A DNA stretch of 64,000 bases, taken from the NCBI GenBank assembly GCA_013368315.1, contig JAACJM010000038.1, positions 372,001-436,000 on the forward strand, in the 5' to 3' direction. Under the pieces are notes generated by a model that saw nothing but the letters and a program-made list of their open reading frames with translations, was not told where the DNA came from and did no database searches. This document shows positions 22,535 to 34,044 of the stretch, piece by piece. The first letter of the stretch is position 1. The number at the start of each line of letters is the position of its first letter. The stretch is from Tetrapyrgos nigripes (lineage: Eukaryota; Basidiomycota; Agaricomycetes; Agaricales; Campanellaceae). Position numbers and translations under genes: made by a program.

Positions 22535-23695
22535 ATGGCCACGAGAATTCCTGAAATCGGGCTGGTGAGGATAGTCTTGTACATTACGCTGGTGCGTGGA
22601 TCCTGAGTCTCTTGCGGAAACGGAGACGTCTGACTGTTGACGTCCTGCTGGCGTTTTTTGACGCTGGTTGTCTGGCGCTACTGTAGTTCGTGTTCTCCTT
22701 CATCCTATTTGCGTTGTGCTGCGCCCGGATCCACTACACTGAGAATCTGTCACTTCCGGATCCTTTGAATGGAGGGCGATCATTTTACGGTGCGTAAGAC
22801 TCGTGTTGGTATGCTCATTGACTTGGACTGTCTCTTACCTCGGCCGACATGCCCGTTTTGATCTTCCTACCCTGGATACAACTTTGTACAGACCCTTCAG
22901 TCGCAGAACTTATCTTCACTACCCTGATCACTATGATTTGGATTGGGTTTATGTAAGTTTGCTCGTTCTTCAAAATAATGATGTGCTATTTCTCCCTCAT
23001 CGCGCCTGCACAGTCTTGCATGCCTTTTTCACTGAGACTTTTTCACTGGGACTGACTGGGCTTGCAGACTCTTTCTATTCTTCAGACGAACAGAAGCTCC
23101 GGTCATTCGTCTGTTTCGAGATGAGATCATTGTATTGACTATTTTGTGGCTTTTCTGGCTTGGAGGGACAGCTGCTGCCACGGTATGTCCTCTTCATGTC
23201 GGGTATCTTCGTTTCAAACTGTATCTGACTTACCTTACTGTGTCTATTATTCGATTATCTTCACTTGCCTGGTATTCATAACGACTTTATACACAACTGT
23301 GACCATCTTCTATTTTGGAATTGTTACTTACCCTGGACACCTCTATCTCGCTTTCTCATTTCGATTGTAAACCGCTCACTTCATTCTCCTCTGTTTCTGC
23401 AACTCTATCGGACGACCGGTTGGACTTTGGGACCCATCGCCCCCGTCCCGACGGCCCGCTCCCGTAGGCTGTCTGGTCCGATCTATCGTTCTGTCAGCAA
23501 TTTGAGCCTTGTCGCGTCCTGTCTGCTTTGCTGGCCTTTGCGTGGCTTGGATTCATTACGCTCACCTTCTTGATCGGCGTCAGTTGTCGGATGAGCTATG
23601 TTCGTGGTGGTTTGACAGAGCCGTTACCAGTGAATGGATCTCGTTCTAATGCGGGTGCGGGTGCTACTACCGGGAAGACTACTGCTTCGGTTTGA
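22535..23695 (+). CDS. Four-TM membrane protein (MARVEL-like family), second copy, 187 aa
   Basis: Five exons: 22535-22591, 22687-22789, 22892-22952, 23068-23182, 23468-23695; 564 nt in frame. Segments: VRIVLYITL with FVFSFILFALCCARIHYT, VAELIFTTLITMIWIGF, IIVLTILWLFWLGGTAAAT, and CRVLSALLAFAWLGFITLTFL, then a Gly/Ala/Thr-rich tail. Exons 2, 3 and 4 have exactly the same lengths as in the gene at 3207-4095. The introns here are longer (95, 102, 115 and 285 bp). The last one contains a GC-rich insert of about 70 bp ending at the acceptor, partly similar to sequence at 30200-30250. Role unknown. Confidence 0.78.
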
Positions 23696-24065
23696 AAGGA
23701 AATATCAATGGGTCTTAAATGTTTATTTGATTTGATTTTTGAGGTTTGGGATTGAAGGATGTGTACTTATAAATTTAGTTTGCAGCTAGTTGTATGTGTG
23801 TATATCGTCTTTTACTCGCTAGCGTACGGTATTGCTCTTGGATTTCCCTCCTTCAAAGAACAAAGTATGTAGTGTTATCTCCTTCCTTACTCTAGATACC
23901 CAGTCAACTCAATATAATGTTATATTGGCACTCGCTTTTCCTGCAGAATCCAAGCGGTGGCTAAAAATTGTTATTCAGTGACACGTCATCGCCACTGCGT
24001 AGTCACGCTCATGTGACTCTCGTCACAGTTACAGACACAAACCACTATTCCTCCTTTGGCTGTTC
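23696..24065. other. Intergenic region
   Basis: 3' flank of the four-TM gene and promoter of the small membrane-protein gene. No other feature seen. Confidence 0.5.
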
Positions 24066-24549
24066 ATGACCTCCTTTTCTACCTCTGAAGAACCAAAAGC
24101 TCCAACTGAGCAGCATGAAGAAGAACATGATAAAAATGAACACGAGAACACTGAGTCTCAGCACTCGCGAGCACCTCCTTCACCCTTGAAGCGTACAATG
24201 TGGATGATAGTCATAGGTCTCCTGCTGCTCTTGGCCTACAACTCTTATTCGTCGTGGATTCGGTCGAGAAAGCCGCAGATCGTCCACGCACAAAGGTGAG
24301 TAGAAGCCGATATCCATGTATAATACACCTCATGGATGTGTCGCCGTCAGGTATTCTAAGGAGTACAAGTTTCGACCGGCGGCTAGTCCTATAATTACGG
24401 AGCCATTGAAGGATGGGAGATTGCGAGTACGCGGCGCTGCACCAACAACAAGTGCCGATCCAAAGCCTGCACCCACTCCGAAGAAAACGAAGAAGACCAG
24501 AGGGAAAACTCGTCGGGCTAAGAAGAGCAAAGGGAAGAAGAGTGCGTAG
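24066..24549 (+). CDS. Small single-pass membrane protein with a lysine-rich tail, 142 aa
   Basis: Two exons, 24066-24295 and 24351-24549; 429 nt. The N-terminus is acidic (Glu/His/Lys-rich). A single transmembrane segment follows at about residues 46-62 (WMIVIGLLLLLAYNSYSSW), then RSRKPQIVHAQRYSKEYKFR, ASPIITEPLKDGR, and a highly basic KKTKKTRGKTRRAKKSKGKK end. I have a general impression of small conserved basidiomycete proteins with this layout, but no assigned function. The spliced frame is smooth across the single GTGAGT intron. Confidence 0.62.
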
Positions 24550-26877
24550 TACAGGATTGTTTTTTTCTTCGGTTTGGTCAGGGTACGTGACTCGAAATAC
24601 TTCGATTACATTACATTGTGTCTGACAAGTACGACAGGCTCACTTGGTTGGCTTTTTCTTCTCATGGATCTCGGACACCTGTCATTGTCGTTACCAATAC
24701 TGTTACCCTGCAGAACATTCATGTATCCTACCTTCAGTTAATCCCGTATCCATTATTATCTTGCGAGGTGAATACTCATCGCCCTCGATCCTAGTATCCT
24801 CATTCTAATGCACTGGACCCAAGCACTTGAATACCGTCTTTTCTGCGAAGAGGTCGGTGTTGCTTTGTTTCTACTCTGACCTGGATTACGGTCTAAATAG
24901 ATGCTCATCTTTTTTACTCGATAGCAAGTCCAACTGTCAGCTATTGGGAACTCCAAGAGAATTCCAATACGGGTTAATGGTGGTTCTAGCCTTTTGAGCT
25001 AGTTCACCGACTTCATGTAATGGTCCGACGAAGTTGCTTATTGAAGATTTACCTGTGCCCAGTAGCTCTCTTGAGCGACAGGGGCCTTTCCGCGGACCCG
25101 CACAATGCTACTAGTACTAAACTCCTTGTGGCTTACGAGCTAACGTGACCTTTTCCTTCAGTATGCTTTACACGACCCTTTCAACAATTCAAACACCTTC
25201 AAGTATGTATGATGGTGCTTATTCGTCCGAGGTTGAGTCTCCTTGCCGCTAAAGACGTCAGGCCGATGCTATCCTTGCATAGCGGCTGTTGATGCTCACG
25301 TTAAAACTTCCCTAAATCATGAATCACTTGGAGTAGATTTCTGCCGTGGGGGAACTACTCGACATCTACATCCGGCATGTTCGTGAAGGACCATGCCGAG
25401 TATCTCTATCCATCTATATACTGATGCAAGGATGACCGTGATACTAGTCTGAAGGCTGCGGATGCTTTAAGAGCGAACGAGGGTCTGGAAACTCAGCTTC
25501 AAATCACCGAAAGCCGTTAAAGAGTCCCCAGTTTGTTCAAATTCTTTGGCATGTAAGTGAGAGTCTCACTTAAAATTGCAAATGGTATCCCGCGGATGAT
25601 GATAAAGTTTTCCTATCTGATATCTGACTAGACGCTTACCAAGGTGCTTATCATCTTTATGCTTACATACTACGCCTAGCTAGAGCGGCAGCTCATCGCC
25701 AACTGACAGGATTAACAGCGAAGCGACCACGTTTGATGCCCGATCGTCGTTTTGCGAGTAAAATCTATGCACTGCGGGGTGAGGACCCAGGTCAGCCCCA
25801 AATATCCCAGTGGTAGATCCCCAATGACCCAATCAGGAAAGTTCGTGGTGCTTATCCAATGACTAGATCATCCCGCGTCCCAAATCAAAAATTTGCTAGT
25901 GCGTTTTAGACTCATGAAGTTTTCTGACGGCTTATGTCCGTGCAATATCCATTTTGAATGGATAGCATCGCATCAACGTGCAAAACGTCTTATCCCTAGC
26001 AGAGCTAGCGTCCAAATAGCGGGACATTGGTGTCAGGCCATTGAATATTGAATCGTCATGTTCGCTGGCACAGATTCGCCTTGACTTCAGTTAAACTCCC
26101 GGGTCGAGAACATATTGAATAACATTCGCCTACATAACGAAACTGGTCGCTGACAGAGGATGTGTTGGTACATTACAGCCTGAATGATTTTCCGATGAAG
26201 GAGCGCTTGACGATTTTCAATCGAACCACTGCATCAGACGTCCAAAGTAGCCCAATCCCGACCTCTCGGAGTGGATGGTAGCATCCTTTTTCGGTGTCAG
26301 AAGCAGTAGCATATCGAGCACTGCGAACGAGAAATGCATTTCTTGGCAATGACTGCAGCAACGAAGGATCGATTGTGTTTCCTTCATTCGCCTGAAGGGG
26401 TATCAGAGCAGAACCTGCATTCCGGTCAAGGCCGTGACTGTGAGCAACCATCAGCAGCTCACTCGGACACTGACTCTCGTTACTGAATAGAAACATAGAT
26501 CTGGAAGCAGACCCGGCAAGTCTTGAATACGGCTGTCCATGTTCCGGCTCGTTCCATTCTATCTGTCCCTTCACCTAGCATTCGGTGCTTTTCGCCTCCG
26601 AAAACCCCTTCGTTGATTGCGTTTTCCAGCTTGCTGGTACGCCATTCAGGTTTTATAAAGTTACAGCTTTGAGCTGACACAGAAATGTCAGCAATACCAG
26701 TACTTCATGTGCCCTACAGATAATTGGAGTTCATGTGGCTACATCATTTAAGATGCTCTAAATTTTTTATGGATAACAGAGTCAGAGGGAGGCTAGGAGC
26801 CTCTTTCGAATGACTTTTTGATGCTCCAATGATGTCAAGCTTGCCAAAAAAAAAACCACATCTCTTAATATAGCAGG
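24550..26877. other. Inner spacer of the inverted duplication, right part
   Basis: Gene-poor. Stretches at 25330-25530 and 25660-25790 have coding-like composition interrupted by stops, and a 133-codon minus-strand frame lies at 26173-26574. These look like decayed genes or old transposon sequence, but I could not assign a family. Confidence 0.35.
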
Positions 26878-27432
26878 CAAGTCGAAAATTTTCATAGCTC
26901 ACATACATGTTGCTCTGAAACACAACGGAAACTGCCCTGCGGAAATGAGTCACTCCGACTCAACATAGTTCGGGGCTACATACTACGCCTTTTTGAACTT
27001 TTACTTGCGTACAGACCTTACAGAACAAACGACTGTGGCGAATGCAAGAAAATCTCTACAGTCTTCGCTTGCTTCAGTAACCTCGTGTTGCCATCCATAG
27101 GCAGTTCACCTTGGTCAGTATTATCCAGTTTAGGCAACACGACTTCCTTATAAAGATTCATCCGGCTTTATTAAAATTTCTCTAGCCCTGTATTTGGCGG
27201 AAGACACCGAGATGTCCTTCACTTAGACATTGGACAATGGATGGGAGCCGAAACGTAATCCGAGGGACCTTGTCAGAATCGGGAATTAAACCTGTATCTC
27301 TCCAACTCCCGGAAAGATCTACTGGAGTCTCTTCTTCGGTTTACGGAACTTCAATCAGGATAAAAGCATTCCCCAACCTACGCCTTGTCTCTCTGCCTCG
27401 TGTCTCTCAACTGCTCTCTCAAAGCACACACA

Positions 27433-28522
27433 ATGTCGCACGTTTTCTCTCTCGAAGACCTGGCTCGGTGCGAAGTCTCTTTGGATTTCCCCAACGAGGA
27501 CCAGCCGCCAGTTGTCCAGTGGAATTCACTTCTACACCCAGTCGACATGCAATCATCTCCTCTCGCTCTCTATCCACTATCTATCCGAGCCAATATCTCC
27601 TTTGTCGATGGGAAGCCCTCACTGAAACTTGTCCTGTGTCATGACAATATACCTTCCGTTCCCGTGGCTTTGCGCGATCAGTCCAAACCCAATGAAGGTG
27701 AGGACTCATCGAGAGAACTGATGGTTCCATGGTTTAACGCATTGTCCAGAAATATCTCTGTTAAATGGCTTAGATGTCTTATTCCCATTCTCAGCTGGTC
27801 AAGTAATTCCGACCGACGATGGCTTTTCCTCTAGTAATTCTTCGCCCACTTCTTCAGGTAAGTACCATCGTCCTTGCGTTGACGTTTGCAGATGAGTCTA
27901 ATATTCTTGCAGTTGGCCAGATATACCCCATAAACAACATTGAAGGCCTCGACTACTTAGGGAGCAGTGAAGCCCGAAATATCTCGACTAGTTCGTCCCT
28001 CAGTCAGTCTCCCAATTGTACGTGGATTTTATTCTTGACAACAAACGTTAATTCACTCATCATTGACTATAGCATCTCAAGCTCCTGGGCTGAACCCGAC
28101 TGCCTGCTTCGACATGGGTTTCGATCCATTCTTTTCTCAGCCTACTTGGGGAAATTGGTCAGCAACTTCGAGTCCCGAACCCGGCCTCCCATCTTCTCGT
28201 GAGATCCTCCGTAACAGGCGGCGTTCCAGCCCAGATACCACAGTTCCCGGTTATTTCGGTACATGCGGTATGCATCGACCAACAAGCAAGAAGAAACGAG
28301 TGAAATGTTCGATTTGCGACGAAACATTCTCTCGGAGACATGATATGATGAGGCATGAGGTACGGATCTGCGGTGACATTCTGTGGTGTTTTGGGGCTCA
28401 ATCATCTTTGAACATAGGCATCTCAGCATGGGAAGGTACAGGAATGGACCTGCCAATTGTGTAGAAGATTTTTCTCCAGTGAGGCTATGCTTACTGTGCA
28501 TAAGTGCCCCGCTTTGCGATAG
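27433..28522 (+). CDS. Two-finger C2H2-type zinc-finger protein, copy 2 (289 aa)
   Basis: Five exons: 27433-27697, 27750-27857, 27913-28017, 28073-28359, 28418-28522; 870 nt. Finger 1 uses C238, C241, H254 and H259; finger 2 uses C267, C270, H283 and C285. An intron lies between residues 255 and 256, inside finger 1. A basic SKKKRVK segment precedes the fingers. The middle of the protein is rich in Ser and Pro. Without splicing the first exon runs on to a different end, but the five-exon model is preferred because both fingers and the copy-1 frame are preserved. DNA binding is family knowledge; the target is unknown. Confidence 0.82.
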
Positions 28523-28697
28523 CACAACTCGGAAGACTATCCTTTCTTCTTTTGTTGCATCTATTCAGAACTATATGGCTCATTATCAGTATTTTTATTA
28601 GCATATTAGCATCGCCGCTTTTTTTACCATGTAGGATACAGCATCAGTGACAGAAGTCCGTACTACTAGAGTATCATATCATCTTGTATAATATAAG

Positions 28698-29040
28698 GAG
28701 CCTTTATGGAAGTCCGCTGACTGAGTATTCCCAGCCACCTACAGATATCAGCCGGGTTAGGATACTGAGAGAATCGGCGCGAGCGAGTACGTTTGGCAAA
28801 TGCCCTGGCCTGTAAAGTCCAGCATCCAAATTGACACGCCTATTTTCTCGCACTGGCTTGCAACTGGCTTGATTATAGAGCCTTTATGGAAGTCCGTTGA
28901 CTGAGCATTGCCAGCCACCTACAGATATCACCAGTTTAGGATCCTGACAGAATCAGTGCGAGCGAGTACATCTGACGGATGCCCCGGCCTATAAAGTCTA
29001 GCGTCCAAAACGCCTATTTTCTCGGACTGGCTTGATAGTT
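28698..29040 (+). repeat. Tandem duplication of a unit of about 170 bp
   Basis: Two units both start GAGCCTTTATGGAAGTCCG and both contain CCACCTACAGATATCA, GCGAGCGAGTAC and GCCTATTTTCTCG. The second has diverged more and lacks part of the end of the first. Confidence 0.75.
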
Positions 29041-29082
29041 TCTTCCTTGAATCGGGATGTTGTAATGTAGATACTTAGTACA

Positions 29083-29253
29083 GTTGAACATTTCACATTG
29101 CATCACCTTGAATTGCATATTGCATAGGATTTTGAGGAATTTTTGGCTGTTTTCCTGCCAAAATGCATCTCACAATGCATAAATTATATTAAAATCTGAC
29201 AATGCATAAGGATTTGGCAAAACCAACTGTATGCAATGCGAGATGCTCAACTG
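29083..29253. mobile_element. Tc1/mariner-type MITE candidate (171 bp, TA target site)
   Basis: The element starts CAGTTGAACATTTCACATTG after TA at 29081-29082, and its inverted right end finishes before TA at 29254-29255. The two 23-bp ends match at 20 of 23 positions. The interior is AT-rich with repeated AATGCAT/TTGCAT motifs and no coding capacity. A CAG terminal motif plus TA duplication is typical of the Tc1/mariner superfamily. Confidence 0.62.
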
Positions 29254-29718
29254 TACTATGGTAAGTAGAAGTGTTTCGAGCAGTGTAAGTGGATCCACGT
29301 TGAAAATGCACAATTTATTTCTTAACAGGCTTGGAGAATGTTCTATCCGGCAGCTGCTTATAACCCTCCCCCAACCCTCCCCTGCAGCATATAATTGACA
29401 GGACAACATTATGAGCGTCCATTATTCCACAGTTCGCCGTCTATCTGATGAAGAAGGTCCTCATTCTGTAGCCTTGTTGTGGAAATCTAAATGCCATACT
29501 GATCCTGATTCAGGGGAATCGCAAAATCCGAACTCGGTGAAAAGCCACATCTAGGGACGCTCAATTGTAGTGGGCTTTCAGTTTTGAATACTTCGCTTCA
29601 CTATATGTATGTACTTAAGTATGTGCAGTTAGGTATACATTTTCTGAATTCAATTCGCACCAAACTCAAAATATTCATGCAAACCGCCTCTCTCTCAAAC
29701 GACTGAGCGTCTTCTAAA

Positions 29719-29900
29719 ATGCAGAAATTCAAATTCCGAGGCCGAAGAATGAGGCTTGAGTTCTTTACACTCACTTGGCTATACGAGTTGTTCCCATCTT
29801 TTCCCGTGCTATCGTTTCCGATTTTTCCCTTGCCCCTATCCTATCCAAATCCGCGGCTTCTGGATGCCAAAGTTGGCGTTAGCTTTTCTTTCTCTCCTCC
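29719..29900 (+). repeat. Dispersed repeat, copy 1
   Basis: Shares GAGGCCGAAGAATGAGGCT, a CTCACTT motif and a following CGTTC/TTCCC-type stretch with 37583-37700 in the same order. Possibly an old transposon fragment. Confidence 0.45.
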
Positions 29901-31814
29901 ACGACCACATCATCTTCACCACCGTACGGTTGCCCATCGGGATAAGGTCAAGTTTGACTTCGCTTAATGTCGCTTGAGAGTTCCGGGTCCTGTCACGCTT
30001 TCTATAGTGACAATGTACATGGAATAGTCACCTGATATTACCAATTAGCCGGATATACACAAGCGTTAATTTGATTGTTGATCCGGTCGTCTACAAGGCA
30101 TTATCTGCAGGTTCCCCCAAGTTGCTTAAAGGTTGGCCGGGTATAGGGACTCGGGGCTGGGCAGATAGGTGTCCCAGTGTGCGGGACCATTGGGGATGGT
30201 CGCGGGCGCGTCTAGGCTTTATCCCGCCCGTTCCCACGGCCCGTAATGCCTTCTTTCTGTCGCTAACACCGTATCCCGCCATGCCCTGCCTTCTCGAGGT
30301 TTCCAACATTTGAGATGGTGCCCACTAGCACATAGAGGGCTTCCTTGATAGCAATACATATGCATACTTACTGTAGGTAGACTACAAAGGATGTTCCTCT
30401 AGTATACATGTATAGGACTCTACAGCAAGTTGTACCAACGTAGTAACACTGAAAATGATCTATGAGCTATCATTGCACCATACGTTACCTTGTTATTGTA
30501 GCCAGACTGACCTGTACATGATCATCCAAGGTGAAGGTAAGGAACTATTGCTGCCATCATGCCCATGGTGCATTAAGCTACTTAGAAACCTGTAGAAGCA
30601 GCTCAAAAGATACCTGGCTACCACTCAATGACCAGGATACATATGTTATGACCTTCAACGTTGGGAAAAAGCTCGTCCCCGACTCTGTTCGGGAATACCC
30701 GATGTCACTTCCCACGCATCCTATGGTACCCGCCCTCTGTTTGCCTCGACTCGGCCTGCCTCAACAGGCAGATATGTGCCTCGGAAATTGGCGGAATATG
30801 CTTGGGAGATGTATAAGTATCTCTGGAATTTTGTTCACAGCGAGAACCTCGGTAATACTAGGTATACAAGTATATTAATAAAAAAGACTTGAAATTTGGT
30901 CATTTCGCAGCACTCGTACTCGAATAGAGCACTTATCTAGGGGTTTAAAAAGCTGAAAAAATGCTCATAAGGGAGATAATATTGTATATAATGATAAATG
31001 AAGCTATCCTGTTAGTATACTGCTTTTTGGGTATGTCACTCTCTTAAAGCACTTTTAGTACCAGGAAGTACATCAGAAAGCTGACACGAAATAGTAACTT
31101 TCCAGTTTCGAATCCTAAATCATTTCAGATATCCATAAAATTACATATAATGAGGGTTAGACCATATTAGAGTTGTTCAATGTAAGAATTAGGATGCAGA
31201 AAGTGATAGGGTTGAGCTCACCGTTGTCACAAAGGTAAAGTAGCAGGCAAACATTACACAAACAATAAATGTTGGCGCACTGCCCGCCACTACGCCAGAC
31301 ACATTTAAGGATGTATATATGCCATTATCCAATGCAAGATGTGTCATGGTGCGTACTCTTAAGAGTGGAATGCCCAATTAAACATACCACTGTATTAAGG
31401 AAATAAGAACTGCTTTCCAATATCAGCTTCTACCAAAGGGTAGCATAAGTTGAAGATATATTCTATGGTTACATTTTACAAAATATCTAGAGGTTCTATC
31501 CACAATGTCGTATTGCATGAACAAAGGCGCAGTGCAACGAGCAATCCCGACGCATGCGCCGTTACCGCCGTATTCCCTATATGGTTAAATAGCTTATGTA
31601 ACATGCTCGGCAACTGTCCTTTGGCGCACTATCTTTCGCTGCCATACATACATGAACAACAGGCCGTAATATTTGCAAGTTGTTTGCAAAACTAAGGCTT
31701 ATATCTATAGCTCTACCATCATAACAGGTCAAGTACTACATATGTAGTACTTACTGGCTAGGTATCAATAAGTGCAAAGTAAGTATTTGTCATTAGATGT
31801 ACTGACAATGCATA

Positions 31815-32080
31815 TGTAGGAGGTCTGTATGTGAAGTAGGTATCAGAAAGGGTACATGTAAATAATGATGTACCCAGGAGTCCATGAAGATAGTGGAAAC
31901 GACTGGTATTGGAATACAGTACCTATCAGAATGGGTACACATAAATAACGATGTATGAAAGGTACTGTAGTAATAAATACGGTCAGTATCAAGTATGTAA
32001 AGGAAAGAATATAAGAGATACACACCCCAGGAGTCCACAAAGATAGTGGAAATGACTGGGGTGTTGGTTACGGTACAGAC
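31815..32080 (+). repeat. Imperfect direct repeats
   Basis: CCCAGGAGTCCA followed by AAGATAGTGGAAA occurs at about 31874 and 32028. TATCAGAA-GGGTACA followed by TAAATAA-GATGTA occurs at about 31850 and 31924. Simple local duplication. Confidence 0.6.
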
Positions 32081-33094
32081 TGGTATAAGGGATGCGGATA
32101 TACGTATATGGATCACGAATAAGGTACCTGAGGAAATAGGGAAAAGTAATAGGAAGTAAAAGCGGAATAAAGTATATATAAGGAAATAACCCCTAGCTGG
32201 GGACTCTCATTCTCAACAGTAGGGCTACATATGTAGGTAAGTATATGAAGTAGGGGCAGGAGAAGGTGGGATGAGAGGGGATGAGACATTGGCAGCAGTA
32301 TATAGACTTCGTGGGAATACTTGGCAGGCCAGCATAACTTAGAAGTGGCTTGGTCAACATGCATGAATGCTAAACAGATTTGAAATCTAGAAAAGATACT
32401 TACTGTAGAGCTAGATAGAACCAATCCCAATGCTTCATTTAGAGGACTCAGGAGGAGGGAATATCCAGGAAGACAATAGCTAGCTAGATACATCGTCCAT
32501 GGACCAAGTCCAGTCATGGAGTGCCAGGACCCCGAAAGCAGGTGTCGGCTAAGGGAAGAAGTCGACAATCCAAGTCAAACTTGACCTTATCCCGATGGGC
32601 AACCATACCACTGCCATTCTCTCCTCTCTCATCTTTATTCATCCACTGTTATATGTTGGTTATATGTAGAAATTCCCGCTACCATTAGGTAGTGGGTTTT
32701 TCCAGTACGATCAAATTTACAGTCAGCCAAAAAAATTGGCAGAGAAATGTAAAACCAGTCTCAGCGGACCGCAGCTCATTGTTTCCCGCCATTAATTCTA
32801 TTGTTCGCCAGCTGTCACTCCTCTGGTGATACTGCTGCCTTTTGTCTTTTGAAGTTTAGGAGTTCCTATTCCCTTCCTTGAGTGTTTGTCATTGGGTGGA
32901 CTCTGTTCCCCTTCCAATTGAGGTCCATGTTTTTGGTCAAATGAGCCCATTGCCATCCCTTAATTGGTGTCTACTTAGATTTCTGGGAGAACAGAGCCCA
33001 ATGGTATGGGGATGTGGACTAGGTGTGTGCAGGTCAATTTCTTAAGTTGCTTGGGAGTACCAGACCTGGCCAGAGGACAAGTCTGGTTGCAGAA

Positions 33095-33300
33095 AATGGC
33101 GGAAACTTTTGGATGTGTGATGCAGATGAATGAGTCTATGTTGCGTATATATTTAGAGTGACAGTTGTACTTAGTCGAGCAGATTGAGAGGACTGGGAAA
33201 ATGGCGGAGACTGTTGGATGTGTGATGCAGATGAATGAGTCTGTGTTGCGTATATATTTAAAGTGACATTTGTACTTAGTCAAGTGTACTTGGGGATTTT
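33095..33300 (+). repeat. Tandem repeat, period about 104 bp (two units)
   Basis: Both units begin AAAATGGCGGA and contain TTGGATGTGTGATGCAGATG, GTTGCGTATATATTTA and TGTACTTAGTC in order. Confidence 0.8.
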
Positions 33301-33472
33301 CACAGTGATGACGTGCAGAGGTCAACCAGATGCGTTGGGGATGTAGACTTGGAGAGCCAGCTGCCCACCGGCGTGTGGGTAGCGGACTTTGCCGCCCTGC
33401 CGGCCCTTCGCCGGTTATACGTAGGTTAGAAGTCTTAAAGTTACTGACTATTTTTCCGATGAGTGATCAAAG

Positions 33473-34044
33473 TAGTGTTGTAACGGTTCGACTACGGTCC
33501 GCTCTGGCTCAGCTCTTACCCAGAGCCGAAAAAATCGGTCCGACTCGACTCTGACTCCAACTCTGCGTGACTCGAGTCGATTAAAACTGTTTAGTGTAAC
33601 ATACTGCGGATTGTGGCTCAATTATGGGTCCTAAATGTCAGAATAACAATCTACCGGTAAGTCTGAGCTAGCAGACCTAGTATCCATGGTCTGTAGCAGT
33701 AGATGCATCTATCTCGCTCAAATCCGACATTTGCGGATATTAAATATATCGTGAGAATTAGCTGAATTAAGGCGCGGCAATTTTCTGAGCGATTTTTCCT
33801 CAGTCTTTCTCACTCAGAAGTGCACAAGCCTTGCCTCAAATCCTTCAATATGTCGGTTACGGGTAGCTTACATGTCTAGCTAATTTCTGAGCCTAATATG
33901 AGAGCCCCTACTAGGAGGAATTTGCACCAGCTTCCTATGACTCGAGCTGGAGCCAGTCGCGAGTCGACCAGAGCCGAGCCGCGGCTCAAAAACCAGCTCG
34001 ACTCATCGGCTAGCCGGAACCGAGTCGCGCCGTTGACAACACTA
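33473..34044. mobile_element. Non-autonomous hAT-type element with 8-bp target-site duplication (572 bp)
   Basis: The octamer GATCAAAG occurs immediately before (33465-33472) and after (34045-34052) the element. The ends are inverted repeats starting TAGTGTTGT and continuing into AACGG and CGACT with one indel. Subterminal regions are full of GACTCGA/TCGAGTC motifs in both orientations, as expected of transposase-binding sites. There is no transposase frame. An 8-bp duplication with a TAGTG end is characteristic of the hAT superfamily. Confidence 0.8.

Larger units (their letters stand above)
26878..29058 (+). repeat. Right arm of the large inverted duplication (about 2.2 kb)
   Basis: Reverse complement of 18428-20438 with a complete zinc-finger gene. 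It is about 170 bp longer because a terminal unit is tandemly duplicated (28698-28873 and 28876-29040), whereas the left arm has one copy. Confidence 0.88.
29059..33472. other. Repeat-rich, gene-poor region
   Basis: Contains a TA-flanked MITE-like element (29083-29253), one copy of a dispersed repeat (29719-29900), direct repeats at 31815-32080 and a 104-bp tandem repeat (33095-33300). A GC-rich patch at 30090-30260 resembles part of an intron at 23400-23467. No gene could be supported. Confidence 0.45.

Noticed and set aside
30071..30313. 80-codon open frame in a GC-rich patch
   Set aside because: The frame is open on both strands, a sign of composition bias, and part of the patch resembles intronic sequence near 23430, so a repeat fragment is more likely than a gene.
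32113..32568. 151-codon minus-strand open frame
   Set aside because: Lies in AT-rich repeat DNA, has irregular composition and no splice or domain signals.
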